In this document: piece by piece, positions 25,974 to 32,848 of the stretch | How the letters are laid out: each line of letters begins with the position of its first letter | How positions within the stretch are numbered: position 1 is the first letter of the stretch | Source of the DNA: Acetobacteraceae bacterium | GTDB taxonomy: Bacteria; Pseudomonadota; Alphaproteobacteria; Acetobacterales; Acetobacteraceae | Direction of reading: 5' to 3' | DNA length: 32,848 nt | NCBI GenBank assembly: GCA_027323595.1 | Contig: DAHWBL010000253.1 | Coordinates: 1-32,848 of the forward strand | The notes under the pieces: generated by a model | Database searches by the model: none | What the model was told of the DNA's origin: nothing | Seen by the model: only the letters and a program-made list of their open reading frames with translations | Position numbers and translations under genes: made by a program

Positions 25974-27017
25974 ATGCTCATCGGCCGCCGCCGGGCGATC
26001 GCCCGGTCGCTGCTCGCCGTGCCCGCGCTTGCGTTGCCCGGTCTTGCGTTGCCCGGTCTTGCCGCGTCGCCAGCCCGGGCCGATGGCGGGCAGCGGGTGC
26101 GCATCGGGGTGTTGCGCCTGTCCTCGTCCGGCGCGGTGTTCATCGCCAAGAGCCGCGGCTATTTCGCCGATGCCGGCCTTGATGCCGAACTGGTCTTTTT
26201 CGACGCCGCTCAGCCGATCGCGCTCGCCGCAGCGTCCGGCGACATCGATATCGGTGTGTCGGCCTTCACCACGGCCTTGTTCACGCTCGCCCGGCGCGGC
26301 GCGCTGTCGGTCATCGCCGGGCAGAGCCGCGAAGCGCCAGGCTATCCGCTGATCGGCTATCTCGCCTCCACCCATGCGCCGGCGGCGAGCAAATTCTATC
26401 GGCCGCAGGATTTCGTCGGCCACACGATCGGGATCACCCAGACCGGCTCGACATTTCAAGACAGCCTCGGGTTGCTGGCCGACAAATATCATTTTCCGCT
26501 GGATCAGGTGCGGCTGACGGCGCTGCAATCGCTGGCCAACGTAGCCGCGGCGGTCAGGAGCGGTACGGTTGACGGTGCGCTTCTGCCGGTCACCACCGCG
26601 AGGCCGCTGCTGGATTCGGGCGATGCCAGGCTGCTCGGCTGGGTGGGCGACATCACCCCATGGCAACTCGGCGCCGCGTTCGTCTCCGGCCGCGCGCGCG
26701 CCAACACCGGCATGATCACCCGCTTTCTCACCGCCTATCGCCGCGGGCTGCACGAGTATCATGACGTCCTGCTCGCCGCAGAGCAGGACGGGGTGGTGCC
26801 GGTGACCGCGCAGACGCAGCCGCTGCTGGCCATGATCGCCGAGGCCACCGGCCAGAGCATCGAGCAGGTTCGCATCGGCCTGCCCTATGTCGATCCCGAT
26901 GGGCGGCTGGACCTCGCCGATGTCGCCAACCAGATCGCCTGGAACCAGAAGCAGGGCTTTCTTGATCGCGGCTTCGGCCTCGACCAGGTGATCGACCGGC
27001 GCTTCGTCACCTACTGA
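25974..27017 (+). CDS. ABC transporter substrate-binding protein (NMT1/SsuA-like), orphan
   Basis: Leader MLIGRRRAIARSLLAVPALALPGLALPGLAASPARA; VRIGVLRLSSSGAVFIAKSRGYFADAGLDAELVFFDAAQPIALAAASGDIDIGVSAFT. ORF-track start is 25950. Confidence 0.88.
   Translation: MLIGRRRAIARSLLAVPALALPGLALPGLAASPARADGGQRVRIGVLRLSSSGAVFIAKSRGYFADAGLDAELVFFDAAQPIALAAASGDIDIGVSAFTTALFTLARRGALSVIAGQSREAPGYPLIGYLASTHAPAASKFYRPQDFVGHTIGITQTGSTFQDSLGLLADKYHFPLDQVRLTALQSLANVAAAVRSGTVDGALLPVTTARPLLDSGDARLLGWVGDITPWQLGAAFVSGRARANTGMITRFLTAYRRGLHEYHDVLLAAEQDGVVPVTAQTQPLLAMIAEATGQSIEQVRIGLPYVDPDGRLDLADVANQIAWNQKQGFLDRGFGLDQVIDRRFVTY
26028..26057 (+). repeat. 15-bp tandem repeat, 2 full copies, in signal-peptide coding region
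   Basis: CTTGCGTTGCCCGGT x2 followed by CTTGCC; encodes the duplicated LALPG LALPG. Confidence 0.85.
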
Positions 27018-27139
27018 CGGCCACCGCCAGCCGCGAAGCATGCCGCTTTGCCGGGGCTGTGCGCAAATCGCGGGCATTGCGTCGTGCCCAATCGTTAGGC
27101 AGCCGATCCGGCGCCATTTGCCACCCGATCATGGCGGCA

Positions 27140-27155
27140 TGGCATGGAGCTTGCA
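27140..27155 (+). promoter_or_regulatory. Candidate sigma-54 (-24/-12) promoter for urtA
   Basis: TGGCATGGAGCTTGCA: TGGCA-(N)-TTGCA with GG-N10-GC spacing, about 40 bp before the urtA ATG. Confidence 0.65.
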
Positions 27156-27195
27156 CCCTTCCGACCATCTCAGACACCACAGGAAGGGAACCGGA

Positions 27196-28509
27196 ATGGC
27201 TTCGCTCAGAAAACTCCTCGCCGGCGCAACGTTTGCCGCCGGCGTCGCGGCCGCGGCACTTGCCCCGGTCGTTGCCCCGCGCACCGCTCTGGCCGCCGAT
27301 GACACCATCAAGGTCGGCATTTTGCACTCGCTGTCGGGCACCATGGCAATCAGCGAGACCACGTTGAAAGACGTCATGCTGATGCTGATCGAGGATCAGA
27401 ACAAAAAGGGCGGCCTGCTGGGCAAGAAACTCGAAGCCGTGGTGGTCGATCCGGCGTCGGACTGGCCGCTGTTCGCCGAAAAGGCGCGTGAGCTGATCTC
27501 GGTGGACAAGGTCGCCGCGGTGTTTGGCTGCTGGACCTCGGTGTCGCGCAAATCCGTGCTGCCGGTGTTCGAGGAGCTGAACTCCATCCTGTTCTACCCC
27601 GTGCAGTATGAGGGCGAGGAGAGCAGCAGGAACGTGTTCTATACCGGCGCCGCACCGAACCAGCAGGCGATCCCGGCGGTGGATTATCTGGCCAAGGAAG
27701 AAGGCGTGAAGCGCTGGGTTCTGGCCGGAACCGATTACGTTTATCCGCGCACCACCAACAAGATTCTGGAAGCCTATCTGAAATCCAAGGGCGTGAAGGA
27801 TGAGGACATCCTGATCAACTACACCCCGTTCGGTCATTCCGACTGGCAGGGCATCGTTTCGCAGATCAAGAAGTTCGGCACCGCCGGCAAGAAAACCGCG
27901 GTTATCTCCACCATCAATGGTGACGCCAACGTGCCGTTCTACAAGGAGCTCGGCAACCAGGGCATCAAGGCGACCGACATTCCGGTCATCGCCTTCTCGG
28001 TCGGTGAGGAAGAACTGGCCGGCATGGACACCAAGCCGCTGCTCGGCCACCTGGCGGCGTGGAACTATTTCGAGAGCGTCAAGAGCCCGGCGAACAAGGC
28101 GTTCATCGACCGCTGGCACGCCTACACCAAGAATGCGAAGCGTACCACCAACGATCCGATGGAGGCACATGTCATCGGCTTCAACATGTGGATCAAGGCG
28201 GTTGAGAAGGCCGGGACAACCGACCCGTCGAAGGTGATCGATGCCATGATCGGCGTCGCGGTGCCCAATCTGTCCGGCGGCATCGCCACGATGATGCCCA
28301 ATCACCACATCACCAAGCCGGTGCTGATCGGCGAGATCGAGAATAACGGCCAGTTCAACATCGTCTCGCAGACCCCCGGCACGATCGTCGCGCAGGAATG
28401 GTCGCCCTATCTCGAAGGCTCGCGCGATCTGATCGCGGATTGGCGTGCGCCGATGAGCTGCGGCAACTACAACGTGAAGCTCGGCAAGTGCGGCGGCGCC
28501 AGCAAATAG
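27196..28509 (+). CDS. urtA: Urea ABC transporter substrate-binding protein
   Basis: IKVGILHSLSGTMAISETTLKDVMLMLIEDQNKKGGLLGKKLEAVVVDPASDWPLFAEKARELI; VFGCWTSVSRKSVLPVFEELNSILFYPVQYEGEESS. Confidence 0.97.
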   Translation: MASLRKLLAGATFAAGVAAAALAPVVAPRTALAADDTIKVGILHSLSGTMAISETTLKDVMLMLIEDQNKKGGLLGKKLEAVVVDPASDWPLFAEKARELISVDKVAAVFGCWTSVSRKSVLPVFEELNSILFYPVQYEGEESSRNVFYTGAAPNQQAIPAVDYLAKEEGVKRWVLAGTDYVYPRTTNKILEAYLKSKGVKDEDILINYTPFGHSDWQGIVSQIKKFGTAGKKTAVISTINGDANVPFYKELGNQGIKATDIPVIAFSVGEEELAGMDTKPLLGHLAAWNYFESVKSPANKAFIDRWHAYTKNAKRTTNDPMEAHVIGFNMWIKAVEKAGTTDPSKVIDAMIGVAVPNLSGGIATMMPNHHITKPVLIGEIENNGQFNIVSQTPGTIVAQEWSPYLEGSRDLIADWRAPMSCGNYNVKLGKCGGASK

Positions 28510-28523
28510 CGGCGCGCGACCAG

Positions 28524-28560
28524 GGCGGGGTGGCCAGCCGGCCGCCCCGTCGCTTTTTTT
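28524..28560 (+). terminator. Intrinsic terminator/attenuator between urtA and urtB
   Basis: Stem GGCGGGGTGGCC-agcc-GGCCGCCCCGTC (12 bp including G-U pairs) followed by GC and T7. Confidence 0.75.
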
Positions 28561-28574
28561 CCAAGCTGGAACTC

Positions 28575-30170
28575 ATGATGTTGCGTGCCGCGCTCTTGCT
28601 GTTGCTTGTCCTGTTCGGCCCGCTCGCCGCCCGCGCCGAGGATGCGCCCGCCAATCCGGGCTGGTCACTGCTGTCGGGCAGCTACGACGATCTGCGCCAC
28701 GGCGTCGAGGAACTGGCCACTTCGGGCGCACCCAATGTCGCCACCGCGCTGGACGCGCTGATGGCTGGTCAACTGGTTGTCGATGGGGACAGCCATCTTT
28801 TCATCCAGGCCGATGACGGCAGCCTCGTCGATGCGATCACCGGCGCGCCGGTGGGCGGGGATGCGGTCGATGCCGACACGCTGCGCCCGATCCGCGTCAA
28901 CAACGCGGTGCGCCGTGCGATCGAGGCCGCGCTGGGAAATCTGCGTCTGTTCTCGACCGACCCCGCCATTCGCCGCGCGGCTGCCGACGCCGTGTTCAAG
29001 GCGCGCGATGCCGCCGCCCTGCCCGCGCTCGACCGTGCCATCGCGCAGGAAAAAGACAGCTCCATCCGCACTGCTTTGCAACAGGCGCGTGCTGCGGCGA
29101 TCCTCGCCGGCAATGCGCCGGAGGCCGACCGTCTCGCGGCCGTGGCCACCATCGCCGCACGCGGCGACATCGATGCGCGCTCGGTTCTCGCAAGCCTTGG
29201 CGACCAGCCGGCCACGGTTGCCACCGCCGCGGCGACCGCGCTGACATCGCTGGATCGCATCGCCCAACTGTGGGGCGTTCTGCAATCGGTCTATTATGGC
29301 GTCAGCCTCGGATCGGTTCTGCTGCTCGCCGCAGCCGGGCTTGCCATCACCTTCGGCGTGATGGGCGTGATCAACATGGCGCATGGCGAAATGGTGATGC
29401 TCGGCGCCTACACCACCTATGTCGTGCAGCAATTTTTCCGCGACCACGCCCCTGCCCTGTTCGGCCTCAGCCTGCCGATCGCGGTGCCGCTTGCCTTCAT
29501 CGTCGCCGGCGCGGTTGGCATCGCGATCGAGCGTGGGCTGATCCGGTTTCTGTATGGCAGGCCGCTTGAAACATTGCTGGCGACCTGGGGATTGTCGCTG
29601 ATCCTGCAACAGTTTGTGCGCACGATCTTCGGCCCGTCCAACCGCGAGGTCGGCACGCCGGATTGGATGAGCGGCGCGTTCCAGCTTGGCGGACTGACCA
29701 TCACCTGGAACCGTCTGATCATCATTCTGTTCGCCATCGTGGTGCTGGCGGCGCTGATGGCGGTGCTGCGTTTCACCGCACTTGGGTTGCAGATGCGCGC
29801 GGTGACGCAGAACCGGCGGATGGCGGCATCGATGGGCATTCGCACGCCATGGATCGACGCACTCACCTTCGGCCTGGGCTCCGGTGTGGCCGGCATTGCC
29901 GGTGTCGCGCTCAGCCAGATCGACAATGTCAGCCCCAATCTTGGCCAGGGCTACATCATCGACAGCTTCATGGTGGTGGTGTTCGGTGGTGTCGGTAATC
30001 TGTGGGGCACCGTGCTCGGCGCGCTGACGCTTGGCGTGGTCAACAAATTTCTTGAACCGATCGCCGGTGCGGTGCTCGGCAAGATCGCGGTTCTGGTGCT
30101 GCTGATCCTGTTCATCCAGCGCCGCCCCCGCGGCATGTTTCCGCTGCGTGGCCGCGCGGTGGAATCATGA
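28575..30170 (+). CDS. urtB: Urea ABC transporter permease UrtB (long form with periplasmic N-terminal domain)
   Basis: GVMGVINMAHGEMVMLGAYTTYVVQQFF; long N-terminal region after a signal peptide; follows urtA. Confidence 0.96.
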   Translation: MMLRAALLLLLVLFGPLAARAEDAPANPGWSLLSGSYDDLRHGVEELATSGAPNVATALDALMAGQLVVDGDSHLFIQADDGSLVDAITGAPVGGDAVDADTLRPIRVNNAVRRAIEAALGNLRLFSTDPAIRRAAADAVFKARDAAALPALDRAIAQEKDSSIRTALQQARAAAILAGNAPEADRLAAVATIAARGDIDARSVLASLGDQPATVATAAATALTSLDRIAQLWGVLQSVYYGVSLGSVLLLAAAGLAITFGVMGVINMAHGEMVMLGAYTTYVVQQFFRDHAPALFGLSLPIAVPLAFIVAGAVGIAIERGLIRFLYGRPLETLLATWGLSLILQQFVRTIFGPSNREVGTPDWMSGAFQLGGLTITWNRLIIILFAIVVLAALMAVLRFTALGLQMRAVTQNRRMAASMGIRTPWIDALTFGLGSGVAGIAGVALSQIDNVSPNLGQGYIIDSFMVVVFGGVGNLWGTVLGALTLGVVNKFLEPIAGAVLGKIAVLVLLILFIQRRPRGMFPLRGRAVES

Positions 30171-31261
30171 TGACGCGCGGCGCCACGCGGGTTGCCTACG
30201 CGCTGATCATCGGCATCGCGGTGCTGATCGCGGGGCTCAATCTTGCGCTGCCAGAGACATCAGCGTTGCATCCGTCCACCTTCGTCATGTCGTTGACGGG
30301 CAAATATCTCAGCTACGCGATCCTCGCCTTGTCGGTTGATCTGGTCTGGGGGTTCGCCGGCATCCTCAGCCTCGGCCACGCCGCGTTTTTCGCGCTCGGC
30401 GGATACGCCATGGGCATGTATCTGATGCGCCAGATCGGCGGTCGCGGGGTGTATGGCAACGCGGTGCTGCCCGACTTCATGGTGTTCCTGAACTACAAAT
30501 CCCTGCCCTGGTACTGGCACGGATTCGACATGGGCGGCTTTGCGATCCTGATGGCGATCCTGGTGCCGGGGCTGATCGCGCTGATTTTCGGCTGGCTCAC
30601 CTTCCGCAGCCGGGTCAGCGGCGTGTATCTGTCGATCATCACCCAGGCACTGACCTATGCGTTGCTGCTCGCATTTTTTCGCAACGACATGGGCTTCGGC
30701 GGCAATAATGGCCTGACCGATTTCAAGGACATGTTCGGACTGAAGCTGCAATCCGATGCGGTTCGCGCGGGGCTGCTGGTTGCCACCGCGATTATCCTTT
30801 GCCTGCAACTCGCACTTGCGCAATTCGTGGTCCGCTCGCGCTTCGGCAAGGTGTTGATCGCGGTGCGCGACACCGAGAGTCGTACGCGCTTTCTTGGCTA
30901 CCGCCCGGAATCCTACAAGCTCGTGGTCTGGGTGCTGTCGGCGATGATGGCGGGCATCGGCGGCGCGCTGTATGTGCCGCAGGTCGGTATCATCAACCCT
31001 GGCGAGTTCGCGCCTGGAAACTCCATCGAGGCGGTGATCTGGGTTGCCGTCGGCGGTCGCGGCACACTCATCGGCCCGATCATCGGCGCGGTCATCGTCA
31101 ATCTGGGCAAGACCTGGTTCACCGCGATCCTTCCGGAATACTGGCTCTATGCGCTTGGCGCGTTGTTCGTTCTGGTCACCATCTTTTTGCCCAATGGCAT
31201 TCTGGGACTGTTGCGCGCGCGTCGTTCCGGCAAGGCTGAAGCGCGCGCGGTGGCGCCATGA
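30167..31261 (+). CDS. urtC: Urea ABC transporter permease UrtC
   Basis: DLVWGFAGILSLGHAAFFALGGYAMGMYLMRQIG; NNGLTDFKDMFG; ATGA overlap with urtB. Confidence 0.96.
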   Translation: MMTRGATRVAYALIIGIAVLIAGLNLALPETSALHPSTFVMSLTGKYLSYAILALSVDLVWGFAGILSLGHAAFFALGGYAMGMYLMRQIGGRGVYGNAVLPDFMVFLNYKSLPWYWHGFDMGGFAILMAILVPGLIALIFGWLTFRSRVSGVYLSIITQALTYALLLAFFRNDMGFGGNNGLTDFKDMFGLKLQSDAVRAGLLVATAIILCLQLALAQFVVRSRFGKVLIAVRDTESRTRFLGYRPESYKLVVWVLSAMMAGIGGALYVPQVGIINPGEFAPGNSIEAVIWVAVGGRGTLIGPIIGAVIVNLGKTWFTAILPEYWLYALGALFVLVTIFLPNGILGLLRARRSGKAEARAVAP

Positions 31262-32007
31262 CCGAGGACACGGCGAGCCTGCTGTATCTTGACGGCATCT
31301 GCGTCAGCTTCGACGGGTTCAAGGCGCTCAATAACCTGTCGTTGCTGCTGGCACCTGGTGAAATGCGCGCGGTGATCGGCCCGAACGGGGCCGGCAAGAC
31401 CACGATGATGGACGTGATCACCGGCAAGACCCGCCCCGACGAGGGCCGCGCGATTTTTGGGGAGGCCACCGACCTCACCAAGCTCGACGAACCCTCGATC
31501 GCCGCACTGGGCATCGGCCGCAAATTCCAAAAGCCGACAGTGTTCGAGCCACACACGGTGCGCGACAATCTGCTGCTGGCGCTCGCCTCCGACCGGCGGG
31601 CGCGCTTCACCATGTTCGCCCGCGAGACCAGCGAAGAAGCAGACAGGATCGCGGAAATTCTGACCACCATCCGGCTCGTCGAGCAATCGGCCCGGCGGGC
31701 GGGCGACCTGTCGCACGGTCAGAAACAATGGCTGGAGATCGGCATGCTGATCGCGCAGGACCCGGCATTGCTGCTGGTGGATGAACCGGTGGCCGGCATG
31801 ACCGATGCCGAAACCGAGCAAACCGCCGAACTGCTGCGCGAGATCAACCGCACCCGCGCGGTCGTGGTGGTGGAGCATGACATGGATTTCGTTCGCGCGC
31901 TTGGCGTGAAGGTCACGGTGCTGCATGAAGGGTCGGTGCTGTCCGAAGGCAGCCTCGACCATGTCAGCAACGATCCGCGCGTCATCGAAGTCTATCTGGG
32001 CCGCTGA
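31258..32007 (+). CDS. urtD: Urea ABC transporter ATP-binding protein UrtD
   Basis: VIGPNGAGKTTMMDVITGKTRPDEG, DLSHGQKQWLEIGMLIAQDPALLLVDEPVAGMTDAE. Confidence 0.96.
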   Translation: MTEDTASLLYLDGICVSFDGFKALNNLSLLLAPGEMRAVIGPNGAGKTTMMDVITGKTRPDEGRAIFGEATDLTKLDEPSIAALGIGRKFQKPTVFEPHTVRDNLLLALASDRRARFTMFARETSEEADRIAEILTTIRLVEQSARRAGDLSHGQKQWLEIGMLIAQDPALLLVDEPVAGMTDAETEQTAELLREINRTRAVVVVEHDMDFVRALGVKVTVLHEGSVLSEGSLDHVSNDPRVIEVYLGR

Positions 32008-32010
32008 TCC

Positions 32011-32706
32011 ATGCTCCAACTCGACCAGATCGATCTGTATTACGGCGCGGCGATCGCGCTGCGTTCGGTCAGCCTCACCGCCAGGGTCGGCGAGGTCACC
32101 TGTTTGCTCGGGCGCAATGGCGTGGGCAAGACCAGCCTGCTGCGCGCGGTCACCGGCACGCATCCGGTGCGCGCCGGGCGCATCAGTTGGGAAGGCGCCG
32201 ACATCACCCGGCTGCCGGCGTTCGAGCGCGCGCGCCGCGGCATCGCCTGTGTGCCGCAGGGACGCGACATTTTCCCGCTGCTCAGCGTGCGCGAAAATCT
32301 GGAGACCGGATTCGCTGTTCTGCCGCGCCGCGAACGCCGCGTTCCCGACGAGATTTTCGAGTTGTTTCCCGTGCTGAAATCCATGCTGTCGCGCCGCGGC
32401 GGCGATCTTTCCGGTGGCCAGCAGCAGCAGCTCGCAATCGGGCGCGCGCTGGTCATGCGGCCTCGCCTGCTGGTGTTGGACGAGCCGACGGAGGGCATCC
32501 AGCCGTCGATCATCAAGGATATCGGCCGCGTCATCACGCTGTTGCGCGGCCGCGGCACGATGGCGATTTTGCTCGTGGAACAATATTTCGACTTTGCCCA
32601 TGAACTGGCGCAACATATCGCGGTGATGGATCGCGGCAGCATCGTCCTTGACGGACCCACCGAACAGCTCGACGCGCAGGATGTCAGACGGCGCCTGTCT
32701 GTCTGA
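32011..32706 (+). CDS. urtE: Urea ABC transporter ATP-binding protein UrtE
   Basis: LLGRNGVGKTSLLRAVTGTHPVRAG, DLSGGQQQQLAIGRALVMRPRLLVLDEPTEGIQPSII. Confidence 0.96.
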   Translation: MLQLDQIDLYYGAAIALRSVSLTARVGEVTCLLGRNGVGKTSLLRAVTGTHPVRAGRISWEGADITRLPAFERARRGIACVPQGRDIFPLLSVRENLETGFAVLPRRERRVPDEIFELFPVLKSMLSRRGGDLSGGQQQQLAIGRALVMRPRLLVLDEPTEGIQPSIIKDIGRVITLLRGRGTMAILLVEQYFDFAHELAQHIAVMDRGSIVLDGPTEQLDAQDVRRRLSV

Positions 32707-32710
32707 TCGC

Positions 32711-32848
32711 GTGCCCCTGCAACGCGCGCGCGGCGTGCTCACGCTTGGCGTCGCCAGGCGCGAGGGTGGCGGCACCGCGCTCGCCCGCCTGCGCCAGGAG
32801 GGGTGCCTCAAGGCGCGTCTGCCCGCCATCGAGCGTGGCGCGGATCTC
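32711..32848 (+). CDS. ureD: Urease accessory protein UreD, 5' part only (truncated by window edge)
   Basis: GTG start 4 bp after urtE; uninterrupted 46 codons VPLQRARGVLTLGVARREGGGTALARLRQEGCLKARLPAIERGADL, matching the typical UreD N-terminus (R..G.L.L.F..R.G.T.L..L.Q.G..K.RLP). Not in the ORF track. Confidence 0.82.
   Translation, partial: MPLQRARGVLTLGVARREGGGTALARLRQEGCLKARLPAIERGADL

Noticed and set aside
1-32848. CRISPR arrays, tRNA/rRNA genes, transposases or integrases
   Set aside because: No spaced direct repeats, tRNA-like cloverleaf or transposase/integrase motif was recognised by eye; a tRNAscan or ISfinder run would be needed to exclude them fully.

Overview
The window reads as a GC-rich, probably alphaproteobacterial, chromosomal segment. 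From left to right it contains: (i) a tightly overlapping minus-strand operon (DUF2848 protein, GntR/FCD regulator, cupin, FAD monooxygenase, amidase-signature amidase, and the first codons of a secreted protein cut off by the window edge); (ii) a plus-strand amidase followed by a two-subunit IorAB-type molybdenum hydroxylase; (iii) a Rieske ferredoxin/amidohydrolase pair divergent from a GcvA-like LysR regulator; (iv) an MFS transporter divergent from a four-gene CoxG/CoxM/CoxL/CoxS-like molybdenum hydroxylase operon plus an AAHS-like MFS transporter; (v) a four-gene GDP-D-glycero-D-manno-heptose cassette (hddA, gmhA, hddC, gmhB); (vi) a minus-strand SBP, purU, glycosyltransferase block; (vii) an LLM-class flavin monooxygenase and a second orphan NMT1/SsuA-like binding protein; (viii) a complete urtABCDE urea ABC transporter running into a truncated ureD at the right edge that is absent from the ORF track. 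The most notable observations are a shared ATGAA-N5-TTCAT (T-N11-A type) dyad in two intergenic regions that could define a LysR regulon for an uncharacterised heteroaromatic/amide catabolic locus, a CoxL-like subunit whose active-site loop is not that of CO dehydrogenase, a sigma-54-type promoter before urtA, and a terminator-like attenuator between urtA and urtB. No CRISPR array, tRNA, rRNA or transposase was recognised. All family calls come from reading motifs by eye; no database search was run.
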